DNA from: Pseudovirgaria hyperparasitica | Lineage: Eukaryota > Ascomycota > Dothideomycetes > Acrospermales > Acrospermaceae | Direction: 5' to 3' | DNA length: 64,000 nt | NCBI RefSeq assembly: GCF_010093815.1 | Contig: NW_022985550.1 | Coordinates: 2,164,055 to 2,228,054, forward strand | Shown: positions 1-11,088 of the stretch, piece after piece | Layout of the letters: every line of letters begins with the position of its first letter | Position numbering within the stretch: the stretch's first letter is position 1 | Notes under the pieces: model-generated | The model's input: the letters and a program-made list of their open reading frames with translations, nothing else | Told to the model about the DNA's origin: nothing | The model's database searches: none | Translations under genes and position numbers: made by a program

Positions 1-2457
1 GTCAAGCCACGGCCGAGGATACGCTTCTTGATCGCGGCGGCGTACGCGTACATCTGGATCTGCTGGATGAACTGCACGTTGAAGCCGTACTCGGCCTTGG
101 CCCAGGCGCGGATGATGATCAGGCCGTAGAGCACCGAGGGCACGGCAAAGGCCAAGTTGTAGTAGCGCACGTATTCGGGCCGGATCCAGATGAGGAGCAT
201 ACCGGGGAGGGGCGCCATGAAGATGGAGAGGACGACGGCGGAGTAGTAGAGGAGACCGCAGAGGAAGCAGATCTTTTGCATGCGGTTGAGCGGCGATTTC
301 CAGAATTCGGGGTTGGTTACGAGGGTGGTTGAGCCCTGTGCGGATGGATGTTAGTGGACTGTTACATATTTGGATCGGAAAGAAGTGTGCTGGGAGAACG
401 TACCATGGCCCATCTCATCTGCTGGCTGAAGTACGCGCGCGGTGTATCAGGACAGACACCACAAGCCAGACAAAGCGGCAGATAGCGCAGCTTCCACCCA
501 CGACACATCGCATAGAAACCCGTGTGCACATCCTCCGAGAACCCAATCTCAGCCGTTCCACCGACCTCGACAAGCGACTCACGGCGATAGATAGCATTGC
601 TGCCTACACACACCGACGCACCCCATTTATTCCGATTCGTCTGCACAACACGGTAGAACACCTCCTGAATCGCACCCGCACCCTGCTCAACCCACGACTG
701 ATCCGTCGTGGTGCGGAAAAACTGCGGCGTCTGCACAATACACGTATCCGGGTTGGCGAGATGCTCCGGCATAATCTCGAGCAGGAAGTCCGGACGAGGG
801 CAGAAATCGGCGTCAAAGATGGAGAAGAAGGGCGCTTCGGTGCGGGCAAAGGCGTAGCGGAGGTTACCTGCTTTCTTCAGGTGCGGGCGGTTGTCGCGGA
901 CGATGTAGTTGTAGCCGAATTTTGTGGCGAGGGCCTTGACGTTGTCGTCGGCGCCGTCGTCGAGGACCCAGACTTTGATCTTGCCTTCGGGGTACTGCAG
1001 GGCGCTGACGTGGTTCCAGGTGTTTTCGAGGATGACCATGGGCTCCTTGCAGACGGGGAGGTAGATGTCGATGTCGGGGGCGGTGACGGGGTCGATGGGG
1101 TTCTCGGCCAGGATCTTGTTGTGCTCTTCCATGTTGAACTCGCCTCCACAGACTGAGGTCAGGTAGGAGACGATCATGTAGAGCTGGAGGAAAGCGACGA
1201 ATGCACCAAACCAGTAGAAAGCAACCGATGAGAGGACGAACAGCCACATACCAGCAGAAAGACTGCAGAACGCCAACACACCGATTCCATGCAGACCGAG
1301 ACGGTTTGTCTTGAGATATAGGACTTTCTCGGCGTCGGTTGGTGCTGTGGGCAAGACGAGCGGCGGCGACTCCGTAGGGCAGTATACACGTCTATACCAC
1401 GCCTTGAAGCGAGGCCAGTAGTTGCCCTTAGTCTGTGCCGGTGTAGCAACTTCATCTACCGTGACTGCTGCGCCGGCGGACGCACTCTCGGGGTCTTCAA
1501 TATCGATGGGTCCCTCTTGTTGATGCGGAGTCGAGCCAGGCACAACTGGAGCAGGGCCTGCTGACGGAGCCACCAAGGCCTTCGGACGGGCGGTGTCTGC
1601 GAACCAGTCATGATGGTCGGACTCTGTGCTTGTTGCGGCGGCAGCAGCGGCAGCAGTTGCGTTCAGCTGGGAGGAAGAAATAGAGCGTCTTAATGAAGCG
1701 CGAGCCGCCTTGTCAGAGTTCTCATTGTTGGTATCGCTTGCGGTGATACTCCAGCGTCGACTGACTGGGCGGCCGACAAGAGCTTCATCCTGTCCTGGCA
1801 CCTGGCTTTCGTCGACTGAGTCGGGGCGAGAGACGGCACGGCTGGATGTATTGACTGAGTTGTCGTCTGCGCTGGATTCGGTGGGCGTTGCGTTCTGGCC
1901 CGAAGCTCGCTTTATTTGGTCCAATCGTATGCGTACCAGGCGGGGGTCAGCGGGGAAGTAGCTGTTATTTTGAGTGACTGAGCCATCTAGCGGGGTGTTG
2001 ATGTCCTATTCCTCAGATTAGCTTCATATCGCGGAAGGCATTCATGTTGTGAAGGTGAAGTTTGAGTATAGGTGAAGTGCTAAGAGGTGCGGTAGGCCAC
2101 TACCATATGCGCAATGAACTTCAGTACAGGAATCCAACTTACAGATTGGCTTTCATAGGCTGAAGAGCGAGATCCAGCTTGATCATGGGTAAGGTCCGGC
2201 GTTGCGTCGAAAGAGCGAACACTGTTTGTGCCACTATCACCACTATTGCTGCGAGCCTCCTGAGGAACCTTGGGGACCTTGTTCTCACGTCCCCCCTTCA
2301 GAAGTGTTTGGACTCTAGCAGCCAGAGGGGCAGCAGTCTGTCCAATAGTCCCACTGTTATCCTCGATATTCTGCTTGCCGGGTTGAACAACATTGTCGCC
2401 AAGAGAAACTTGTTGGATCTCGTCAGCAACAGCTGAACTGTCGATTGGCGCGGGCAT
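1..2457 (-). CDS. Cellulose-synthase-like GT2 glycosyltransferase, 3' end outside the window
   Basis: Processive family-2 glycosyltransferase of the plasma membrane, which should polymerise a UDP-sugar into a surface polysaccharide. Visible exons are 2457-2143, 2005-404 and 335-1, with introns 2006-2142 and 336-403; phases agree and about 750 residues are seen. The start is the ATG giving MPAPIDSS. The first ~280 residues are a polar, probably cytosolic leader. A hydrophobic region (LGLHGIGVLAFCSL onward) follows, then the GT2 core: DDGADDN (first Asp), DADFCPRPDF (DxD), FSEDVHTGF (catalytic Asp) and QQMRW (the Q-x-x-R-W acceptor motif). After these come at least two C-terminal membrane segments (ICFLCGLLYYSAVVL, LAFAVPSVLYGLIII). 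The true C-terminus is missing. It resembles the fungal GT2 proteins needed for hyphal growth on surfaces in plant pathogens (for example Zymoseptoria GT2). The polymer is not known from sequence. The UDP-glucose dehydrogenase immediately upstream suggests a glucuronate-containing product (inference). Confidence 0.9.
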
Positions 2458-4204
2458 TGCCTTATTCTCCGTGACACGGGGGGGGCTACGAAAGACCCGA
2501 AGCGAGGAGATATTTCTGAAGTGAAGGCTTTGTTGTTCAATCGAAGAAACAACTAGAGCAATGCTGGGAAGAAAGAAAGTCCAACCAGCTAGACGACGGG
2601 GCGTGAGGGCGAGTCTAATATCCCGTGGGGCTGTTGTGGCTATCACGAATGGACAGAACTTTCCATGCACGCGCTTTTTGAACAGCCTGTCCCACGCCAG
2701 GCCAGGGCGGAAACGCCGCACAATCTTCGAGGCCCCAAGTGAAGTCTAGCACCCAGGAGACCGCGATTCTCTCTCTCTAACACATACCTCCCCCAAAGGC
2801 TGGATCTGTCAGTATGCATAAAACGCCACCATCCAGCAGGGATTGAGGCTACGGAATGAGAAAGCGTGCATGGTATGGGCAGCAAGCACATGTGCCGCAT
2901 TGGGGACACCGGCGCGATGCGATCCACAACAACAATCCGACTTTGGGGAGGGAGACACATGCTGGCCTGGCTCAATTAGCTACCGAGACCGGGTGGTGGA
3001 AACAACAACACATGTCGAAACAGGGGGCTGAAGCTTTTCTCACGGGGCTGCAGTACCGCTCAGTAGAAAAAAAAAATAAGTCATTGCCGATCTGGGTCGC
3101 GGGCGGTCCGCCGTGTTCGATACCTTTTCGGTCCGATAATTAGTCTGGCGCCAACCACAGGCACCGAAGCGAGTTGCCGCCCTAGGGGGGTCCTCTGGCC
3201 CACCGCGGAACCAAATCTAGACCTGGGACTGCTGACTAGCAGCCTTTGCACGCACGACAAGCCTTCTGCCTCAGCTGGAGGTTTTGTGCGGATCGTGTTC
3301 ATCACGGCTAACGCTGCGCATATCTCTTGGCAATCACAACGCGGTTGGGAGACAAGCTCGCCCCAAGGTTCTTCGTCTGGCAAATCAATTTTCGTGGAGA
3401 TGAAAGGGGAATGCCGCTGCCCAGAGATAAAACGTCAACAAGCAAAAGTCTGGCTCTGACAATCGTCTTGGCTTTGTCGATAGACCCTGCAGCATCGCCC
3501 TCTCGTACACCGCTCCAGCCCAGGGCCTCGACAACGAATTTTTTTGGAGCAAGAAAGTAGTCAGGCGGGATGCGTGTTTGTTTGACGTGTCACAACACCT
3601 CGACAACAACGTAGCCGGAGGAAGTGACTCAGCTACCGTGGTATTGGTCGGAGATTACTCTGAACCGTACGGGAGGAGAGTGGGAGAGTGGGCATGCTGT
3701 CGAACTTGTGGCGCTTAGGGGGTTATACTTGAGGAAGATAACCCCATCTTTCGGGCCGCGCTATGCCCGATAAAGCCAGCAGTCAATGGTTAAGAGACGG
3801 GTGTGTCCTGTATGATACCCCACCTAGCTCACGTAGAAACAGTCATGACCGGGCGTACCCACAGGGCCACGAACCTTAAACGGACCATGGACAGTTCACT
3901 CACCACAAAGGGGGCGTGTCTATCACGATTAATCGAGTGAACTATCTGAGAATCTGCAAACGCAATAAAAGTCATAGGAATTGATTCGCTCTCTATACAA
4001 CAGTCCATAAAGAACGGCACGCCAAAGGGTACCATTAGTCCTCCTAGTTAGTCTAATACGTGCGCTATGGTATAATCAATCAATCAACCCCTAATATCGC
4101 TCAATACTCTTCTTCACCCAGGTGTCCACCCAATACTCTGCCCACCGCGCGCTCTAGCAATTAAGGCAGAAAAACAAAACAAAACAAACCCCCCAAAAAA
4201 TGAT
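2458..4204. other. Intergenic region between UGDH and GT2
   Basis: No supportable gene. It holds the promoter and leader of the GT2 gene (right-to-left) and the 3' end of the UDP-glucose dehydrogenase gene. Short open frames exist on both strands but none has family motifs or consistent splice sites. An upstream in-frame extension of GT2 exon 1 to about 2721 is open but is not needed and resembles nothing. Confidence 0.6.
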
Positions 4205-6143
4205 CTACCGCCGCCGTTCTCGTGTCCCCATACACCCAACACTCTCCACCCTAAACCCCAGCCCTTCAAGAGGCCCCGTCTCCACCACCCCCCTAGCGTC
4301 GAACACCCAGCGCGGTAGTTCCATAGCAGGCGCGATCTTCTCCCACTGAACCTGCGCCGTGGAAGCATGCTTTGCCGCGCCAGTCTGCTGTCCTCGCGCA
4401 CACTCGCCGCACCCAGCATCACACTCGGGCTCCACCGCAAACGCCTGCGGCATCTGCTTCGCGGCCCAGCGCTTCGCGGGCGTGAGCTGGCTCTGGATAT
4501 GTGCGAAGCGTGACAGCGCGTCCTGCAGCTTTGCGGATCCGGCCTCGACGTTGAGACTGGCTTCGGGCAGGGGAGGATAGCGGAATTGATCCCACTCGGT
4601 GAGGATGAGGACGGCGGACGTGCCCTCGCAGGCCTCGTAGGGGTCTGCGTATGCGCGGATGGCGGTGCAGGAGGGTAGGTAGGCGCGCATTTCGGACTCG
4701 ATGTCTGCGGGGGCGCAGCCGGGGTCGTAGATAGAGATTTCGGTGGGGCCTTCGGCGGCGAGTTGCTGGATGACGGGGATGGCGAGGGATTCGCGGGTGT
4801 CGCCGGTGTTCTTCTTGAAAGCGTAGCCGAAGACGGTGACGCGTTTGCCGAAGAGGGAGCCGTTGAGGGAGTGCATGACGCGGTGGACGAAGCGGTTGCC
4901 TTGCCATTCGTTCATGGCCACGACGCTCTTCCAGTAGGCGGCGACTTCGGGCAGGTCGAGCGATTCGGCGAGGTAGGAGAGGCTGAGGATGTCCTTCTTG
5001 AAGCAGGATCCGCCGAATCCGAGGCCGGATCCGAGGAATTTGGAGCCTATTCGCGGGTCTTGGCCGACTGCTTTGGAGATGTCTTTGATGTTTGCCCCTG
5101 TCTTCTCGCAGATGGCGCTGATGGAGTTGATGCTACTAATCCGCTGCGCAAGCATAGCGTTGGCAACCAGTTTCGCGAGTTCGGAAGACCAGGTATGGAC
5201 ATGTAGAATGGCTGATTCTGGCACCCAGCTGTAGACAGACGCCAGTCGCTTTGCTGCTGCAAGACCAGCGCTTGAAGTGCTCGAGCCGATAAGCACACGT
5301 GATGGATGTAGTAAATCTGAAATTGCCGTTCCTTCTGCCAAAAATTCAGGATTTGACAAGATCTCAAACGGTACGCCCGGTCGGTAAATGGATAACTGGC
5401 ATATGTCAGCTCAACTGTGTTTCTGTTGTCAATGAACGGACGTACAATTTCTTGCAAAACTTCTGCCGTCCGACACGGCACTGTGCTTTTCTCCACAATG
5501 ATCGATCCGGGCTTGGCTACACGAGCAATAGAACGCATCACCGACTCGAAAATCGCAGTGTTGGTTGCGGATCCTGCGCCTATGCCGCGCATCTTCGTTG
5601 GTGTATTCACGCTCAGGAACACAATATCTGCTTCCGCGATACTTTGGTCGCAGTCTGTAGAGAAGAACAGGTTTGGCGCGCGGCCTTGGATGGCATTTTG
5701 GCCGTGAGTATTGATACTTGACGTGCCGTCCCGGGCAACTCGCACAACATCGTACAGTCCAGGCTCGTGAATCGGAAGGTGCTTTGAATTCCACCTCCGG
5801 ATCCTCGTGGCGTCTTTGTCGACTACTGTTACTTTGATGTTGGGATTTGCGAGAGCTACTACGGCTGCTGTAGGTCCGCCTGGAAACGTAATTTAGTATC
5901 AATCAGTAAGTATACAGAGAACGAGACTGCCTTACCAACATAGCCGGCTCCCACGAAGCATACTTTAGATACTTGATTCACTTCATTTTGACCAGCGGCC
6001 AAGGAGTCTTGATTTCTTGTGACTGTAGTCGAGGGTCCGTCACCATCAGACAGCGAGGAAACACTCGACGTCCGAGATAGAATGGGAGAAAAGAACGGCG
6101 AGGTATTCTGAGAATGCTCCGAAGGAGTAGAAACAGCCGACAT
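4205..6143 (-). CDS. UDP-glucose 6-dehydrogenase
   Basis: Cytosolic enzyme oxidising UDP-glucose to UDP-glucuronate with two NAD+. Exons are 6143-5936, 5879-5446 and 5395-4205; the introns are 56 and 50 nt, the second with a clean GCTGAC branch site. The model gives 610 aa. A Ser/Thr-rich leader of ~60 residues precedes the Rossmann motif VCFVGAGYVGGPTAAV, which is split by intron 1. Further family signatures are FLSVNTPT, KSTVP, VPFEILSNPEFLAEGTAI and the active-site loop GFGGSCFKKD with the catalytic Cys. The C-terminal NAD/UDP domain contains FGYAFKKNTGDTRES and LTEWDQF. The frame is also open upstream of 6143, but no other ATG is available there. It is in tandem with, and upstream of, the GT2 glycosyltransferase, so it may supply that enzyme's donor. 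It is longer than bacterial Ugd (~390-450 aa) because of the leader and a ~60-residue insertion near the C-terminus. Confidence 0.95.
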
Positions 6144-7131
6144 GGTTGGTTGGTGCGAATCCAAAGAGCCTCGTCGCAACGACAGAGCGGATAACACTAC
6201 GCTTTGAAGCGACGACACTGTTCTTCTGGTATCTGGACAAAAAAATCACTTTAAAGATGTATCGAACTGTGCATACAAAAAACGCTTGATCGAACCTCCG
6301 TCATTCTCTGTGCATAGTTTGGGACCCATCGCCCTTCATAAACTCCGCCCGCCGTTGGACGCGGCGGAAGGGCACTCTAGAAAGACGCCAGATTGAAAAG
6401 CCATCAAAACAGCCTACCGACACATGCCGCCAAACACACAAAAACCCATAGGGACACACACACCAGCCAAGGCCAGGCGGAAGTTGCCAAAAACGCAGCT
6501 GCGTGTATGGCGTCACAAGCTGAAGTCTGGCGTTTTGAACAAAAAAGTCTGGGCCTTAGCGAAATGAATGAATGCCGAGCACTAGCCACCAATGCAAGAT
6601 TGCTAAGTATCAAGTCTCCCCCCCCCCCTGATCCCAATCTGGACGATTCCGTTTTGGGCCGACGACTCGCTTAGAGATGCAGGCATGGATAAACTATGCA
6701 GATCCACGTGGGATGGCGCCTCGGAGTAAGTCCACTACCGAATGCGGACACGCCCACCACTGCGCGGCGCTGTATGGGCAGGGCTGCGATCAATTATCGC
6801 TCAACCATGAGAACCTGACTGTACCTGACATGTGTCCGTCTTCATGCAGCTGCGTGGCGTGGCACATAACACTCCAACAACCCGCACGCACGCACTGCAT
6901 GCACTGCATCTTAGTCATTCGCCGCATCGGGAGTACCGAAAAGTGCCAGGATCTGCTCTGCTCTGCTCTGATCTGACAACAAATGTGACAAGGCTGTTCG
7001 AACACGGAGGGTGGGTGGCTAGAACCCGCTCCTTTGGGTTCCCCCCAACAAGACCCGAAAGCGGGAGATCTGCGGCGATCTGACCTTGTCGCGCTCGTGT
7101 TGTGATATTGGCTTCGATGGGACACGGCAGG

Positions 7132-7188
7132 ACAAGCACGCAAGCACGCAAGCACGCAAGCACGCAAGCAAGCAATCAATCAATCAAT
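7132..7188. repeat. Microsatellite, CAAGCACG units passing into CAAT units
   Basis: The sequence shows about four copies of an 8-nt unit CAAGCACG followed by CAAG and several CAAT tetramers. It is non-coding simple repeat in the UGDH upstream region. Confidence 0.9.
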
Positions 7189-7454
7189 TTCAAGATAATA
7201 CATGTCTTTTTTATCTTCAGCTGAAAGAAGGGCCTCTCCTCCTCTGCGCTTTGCCGCACTATGTAGTGATGATCTATGTCACGGTCCAGGCGTCAACTCT
7301 GAACGTAGTAAGATCGCGATAGGCGTGCACAAGCTCTTCGTTTGTGTTTCGGTCTGGAACGTGCATCACTGAACTCGTGACAAGGCAACGAGTCTTGGAA
7401 TGTTTGGGGCATGGGGAACTTTTCTCGTTGAAGTTGATAGAAGAGATGTTCTCG

Positions 7455-7511
7455 TGTCTGTCTGTCTGTCTGTCTATCTATCTGTCTATCTATCTATCTG
7501 TCCGTCTGTCC
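7455..7511. repeat. Tetranucleotide microsatellite (TGTC/TATC)n
   Basis: A run of TGTC tetramers is interspersed with TATC and a final TCCG, about 14 units in all. Mixed units suggest an old, interrupted array. Confidence 0.9.
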
Positions 7512-8068
7512 ACATGAGTCAGTAGCCAATGCCATGCATTGAATACATAATTGTCATGTCAAAAACCAAACTTACATCCATCTGGCCATGATTTTCCCGT
7601 CCAAGCTGCGATCAGCTGTGTGTAATTAATCGGCTTCTCAAGATCTCCGATTGCTGCATCACTGATTCCTGTTCCGTCGGTGACTTCAAAGTGTCGGGCG
7701 ACATACCGGCCCGCTGGTATGCCTCTACGGCTCTGATCCTACGGGTGGATACCAGACAGTGGGTCTAGATAGCACAGGACAGGTGTAATCACATCGACTA
7801 AGAATGTCACACTTCTCAGTGGTGCATAACTGGTCATAGATCTTATTGATTGGTACATGCTTCACGAAACCCGGCTGAGTGAAATCGTAGTACTGGAAAG
7901 CCTACTAACCCCAAGGTCCACATCCCATTTAATTGATACTTATCATGCAAGGTTCGTCATAGCCTCTGCCGAACGATGTAGATCTGGACTCTAATCGGCG
8001 CTAGTAATCAGACAGAGAAGCGAGTGTCTATTTGATAAGCGTGAAAGATGCGTACAGTATAGATAGGC

Positions 8069-9214
8069 TCAAGCTGCGAGCCCTAACAGCCAAGGCCATT
8101 GGGGCATAGGCGACGCAATGACAGTAAGCATCTCTGTCAGGTATGGCTGTGTCAGTTTAACCCAGTGCTGTACCAGCCTAGTGAGACCCGGCTTGCCAAG
8201 GAAACCATCCCTACAGTAGTAACTTAGGTCTTTGCGAAATGTCAACTGAGTTGTGCTTATCGGTCGCGTCTTGCCGTGCATGAAGTTCCTTCTTTCGCGC
8301 CCGAAATCTTGCATCTCGTAGTCGCACAAGGGTGAAGTTAACATGTGGAATGCTATCATACTTGCGAGCATTTCCATATGCTTATGTGTTTCGCCGACAG
8401 GTATACTATCTGGAAAGATGAGGCCATGGAATACGAGCTTATCGACAGTTTCGAGCCAGTGCAGTCTCTGTACAATGTCCAAACCGTACGGAGTAGAGTA
8501 ATATTCGCCGATCAGTCTATATTCGCTGCAAGCCGGTACTCTGAGGTGAAATATGTTTTTCTTGAACGAGCTGTGTATGAGTGGCTTGATCTCATCTTGT
8601 AGCTCGTGATTCATCAAGTAAATCAGACCAGTCTTGTCTGATGCGACCTTGACAGCGGCACGCTTGACGTCGATTGGTAGGTCCCTAGCTTCGCAGTCGA
8701 CAGGAGCGAACACTTCCGCGTAAATGTAATTACGTAGTTCTCCCGGAAGATCCATGAGTCGGAATTTACAAGGAACCTCGACGATGACACGTTGCAGTCC
8801 CGGTGTACGCATAAGAGGCGAGAGAGGGTTTTCGTCACCCACCAAGGAGAGAGTTTTGTTACTGTCATACTCTGCGGTATGGAACGCTACTTGTCCTGAG
8901 GTGTTTTGACGCGTTACGACCGGGGGACTGGATTCTTTTATTCTCTGTGGATACGGTTCCTCGTCATCAGAACTCTCGTCATCTAACCTATCGTCAGTCT
9001 CGTATCCCGCTGAGAAGCTAAATATCCAAAGTCTATCCTTTGTCCTGTCAAACTTGTGACGCCGGCCTGCTTCATCCAGGTTTTTTTGATTTCCGACCGA
9101 GCGAGCAGTATCACGGCTGGTGTCATTTGTGTGGAGTTCCGACTGTATATCCGCATTGTCCTGTGACGTGTCTGGTGATCGATCGGACGCCGAGGTTCCG
9201 TAGGAGGCTTCCAT
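8069..9214 (-). CDS. F-box-like fungal protein, function unknown
   Basis: Single-exon protein of 381 aa. The first ~130 residues are polar and low in complexity (Ser/Asp/Thr-rich, with DDESSDDEEPYPQR). The only recognisable element is FRLMDLPGELRNYIYAEVF at about residues 152-170, the hydrophobic N-terminal motif of the F-box-like/2EXR proteins abundant in Dothideomycetes. The remaining ~200 residues look globular, without membrane segments. F-box proteins bind Skp1 and present substrates to a cullin ligase, but many fungal members of this group have no tested role, so the substrate cannot be named. Start chosen at the first ATG of the frame. An additional 5' exon cannot be excluded. Confidence 0.75.
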   Translation of the reverse strand: MEASYGTSASDRSPDTSQDNADIQSELHTNDTSRDTARSVGNQKNLDEAGRRHKFDRTKDRLWIFSFSAGYETDDRLDDESSDDEEPYPQRIKESSPPVVTRQNTSGQVAFHTAEYDSNKTLSLVGDENPLSPLMRTPGLQRVIVEVPCKFRLMDLPGELRNYIYAEVFAPVDCEARDLPIDVKRAAVKVASDKTGLIYLMNHELQDEIKPLIHSSFKKNIFHLRVPACSEYRLIGEYYSTPYGLDIVQRLHWLETVDKLVFHGLIFPDSIPVGETHKHMEMLASMIAFHMLTSPLCDYEMQDFGRERRNFMHGKTRPISTTQLTFRKDLSYYCRDGFLGKPGLTRLVQHWVKLTQPYLTEMLTVIASPMPQWPWLLGLAA

Positions 9215-9517
9215 AGGGACAACTTCTGCAGACGAAATGTCAGTGTTGACTCAACCTCGCCTGAGAGGAAGGTTGAAGTATCTGTATCAGTAATGGTGCA
9301 ATCTGACAAGCGTCTAGGCACTTTGTCCTGCGCTATTTTACTTCGAGGAATATAGAGGACAACGTTCGAAATGAGGCTGGCCGGGCAATATACAGGGCAA
9401 CTGGGCAGGAATGTTGGCATGGTGAGTCAGTGAAGCAGGTTTCGCTTCCTATCGATCGCGCCTGTCCAAGGGTGGCGAACAGTGTGTGCATTGTGATGGG
9501 CGTGATTCACCACACAT

Positions 9518-10118
9518 TCAATTCATTTTCGTGCGACCTCTTCCCCTTCTTGCACCAGCTACGCTCGCACCTCGGCCAGAGGTTCCCTTGCCTCTGCTCT
9601 TAGCACCAGTGCTTGCTTGTCCTGGTCGGCCTTCTTTCACCCTCAGGTCTTCAACGAATCTATGCAGAAGAGACTCAAGCCCTTCGTTACGGCGGGCGAG
9701 CAAGAGGACGTCCGTTGTGTTGACCGTACTACGCCCAGCGTGTCTAGAACACACAAAAGTCAGTCCTTGCGTGCTGCACAGTGAAAGACTTGGGCTTACT
9801 TTGCGAAGGTCTCGAGATCTTTCGACGCGTTTGCTGAGGCATGTTGTTAGTATCACAGCAGTCTTTTGAGGCTGTCGTGGAAAACTGCTGCCTAAGCGAA
9901 TATAGCGTACCTATCTGCGCCCAGACGAGCTCTGTCAAGGCGCCGATGAACTGTGGTGTGGCATTGAAGTTCTGTCGGAGGCATTCTTCGTCCACGAATT
10001 GACCAATGTGATACCAGAGGGCTGCTTTCAAGCGCTACGTATGCGTATGTAAGCTTAATGAAAAAATTCAGGTAGATATGCGTCTTACCTCTTCGGTAGC
10101 AGGATCAAGATCCGCCAT
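9518..10118 (-). CDS. Centromere protein S / MHF1 histone-fold protein
   Basis: Small nuclear histone-fold protein that pairs with CENP-X/MHF2. In other organisms the dimer acts in the inner kinetochore (CENP-T-W-S-X) and with FANCM-type helicases at stalled forks. Four exons are supported by phase: 10118-10089, 10034-9911, 9833-9800 and 9743-9518, with introns of 54, 77 and 56 nt, the middle one with a perfect TACTAAC branch site. The product is 137 aa. Family motifs in order are RLKAALWYHIGQFVDEE, NATPQFIGALTELVWAQI, KDLETFAKHAGRST and TTDVLLLARRNEGLESLL; these match fungal CENP-S closely. The last ~40 residues are basic and Gly/Arg-rich (KSRGKGTSGRG, ARRGRGRTK), a plausible DNA-binding tail or nuclear localisation signal. 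It is divergent from the COG0523 gene, with 970 bp between their starts. Confidence 0.9.
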
Positions 10119-11088
10119 TTCTGCGACTAGGGGGAGTGTCAATCAGAGTCCAGAGGTGATGTCGCAATGCCGCATGTGAGCGATGCCTGCGTGAATGCGG
10201 GGAGCACGCAGGAGGAAGACGCGCTATTTTGCAGGTACGCGTTGATAGCATCACGAGATCACGTGCATATGTCCAACGTCACCTCCTCTCCTTCTCCAGC
10301 TCTGCACATCCCATATACATTAGGTACTAATATTGTTAGTAACAAACATTCTCTAGTGCAAATATTCAGATTCTACTGTATCGTTCAGTAATAATTTCTT
10401 CATGAGGGTTGAAATTCGAGCGGACAGGCCTCAGCCAATAGGCGCACAGCTAATTCCGTCCACGTAAGTATCACGGTGCTCAAACTTGTTCCCGGAATCC
10501 TGATAAAATGAGCGTCGATACGCACGCACATGGCGTTTCAGAACGATTTCACCTGATACGATGAGTCAGAACAAAGGTTCCGCTCTCAGAGTCTTTGATC
10601 AGTAGTATCGGATGCATTTCAAGTCTATGAAGTGAATGATAAACACTGAAAAATGAACGACGAGAAGAATCATTCCTTTCAGTCCATTCTCTCGTTATCT
10701 TCCCCAGCATTAGTCCGCCTATCGAAAGGGCCTTCCGGCACCATTGACAAAACAGCCCAAGCTCGTCGAGCCGAGCCAATCATGCATTCAGGATTAACCA
10801 TTCCACCCCCAGACTTCTCCAAAGTTGCCTCTGATCTCCGTGGTGAGCACCGCGATGATCACAGCACCATGTTGTCTGGCATTGAGATGGCCTATGAGAG
10901 TGCTGGTATTGACAAGCTAGAGGTCTGAAGTTGGTCTATCCCTGGCAAGTGTGTCGGTCAATATGTTGTCGACACCTTGATGGATGGTGTGGTCTGTATC
11001 AGTCAGCGCACAAAATACTCTATTTGCAAAATTTGTTCCATCGCTGGAGTGAGCATCCCGTTTGTGAGTAGGTACAACAAGATCCAAA
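10119..11088. other. Divergent intergenic region, CENP-S / COG0523
   Basis: Bidirectional promoter region. A 91-codon ATG frame on the plus strand (10653-10928) lies 160 bp before the COG0523 start; it has no recognised motif and no joint to the next gene that I could support. It could be a transcript leader with an upstream reading frame, a small gene, or chance. Confidence 0.4.

Larger units (their letters stand above)
6144..8068. other. Intergenic region with simple repeats
   Basis: No gene supported. It contains the UGDH promoter, a run of 11 C at 6618-6628, and two tetranucleotide-type microsatellites listed separately. Open frames here are short and repeat-driven. Confidence 0.6.

Noticed and set aside
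362-1156. Long plus-strand frame of 275 codons opposite the GT2 gene
   Set aside because: It lies antisense to conserved GT2 catalytic motifs and its own translation is repetitive in Val/Asp/Gly, a typical shadow of GC-rich coding DNA.
2560-2721. N-terminal extension of GT2 exon 1 upstream of 2457
   Set aside because: The frame is open but the composition is basic and unlike the rest. The ATG at 2457 gives a normal fungal start, and the extension has no support from splice sites.
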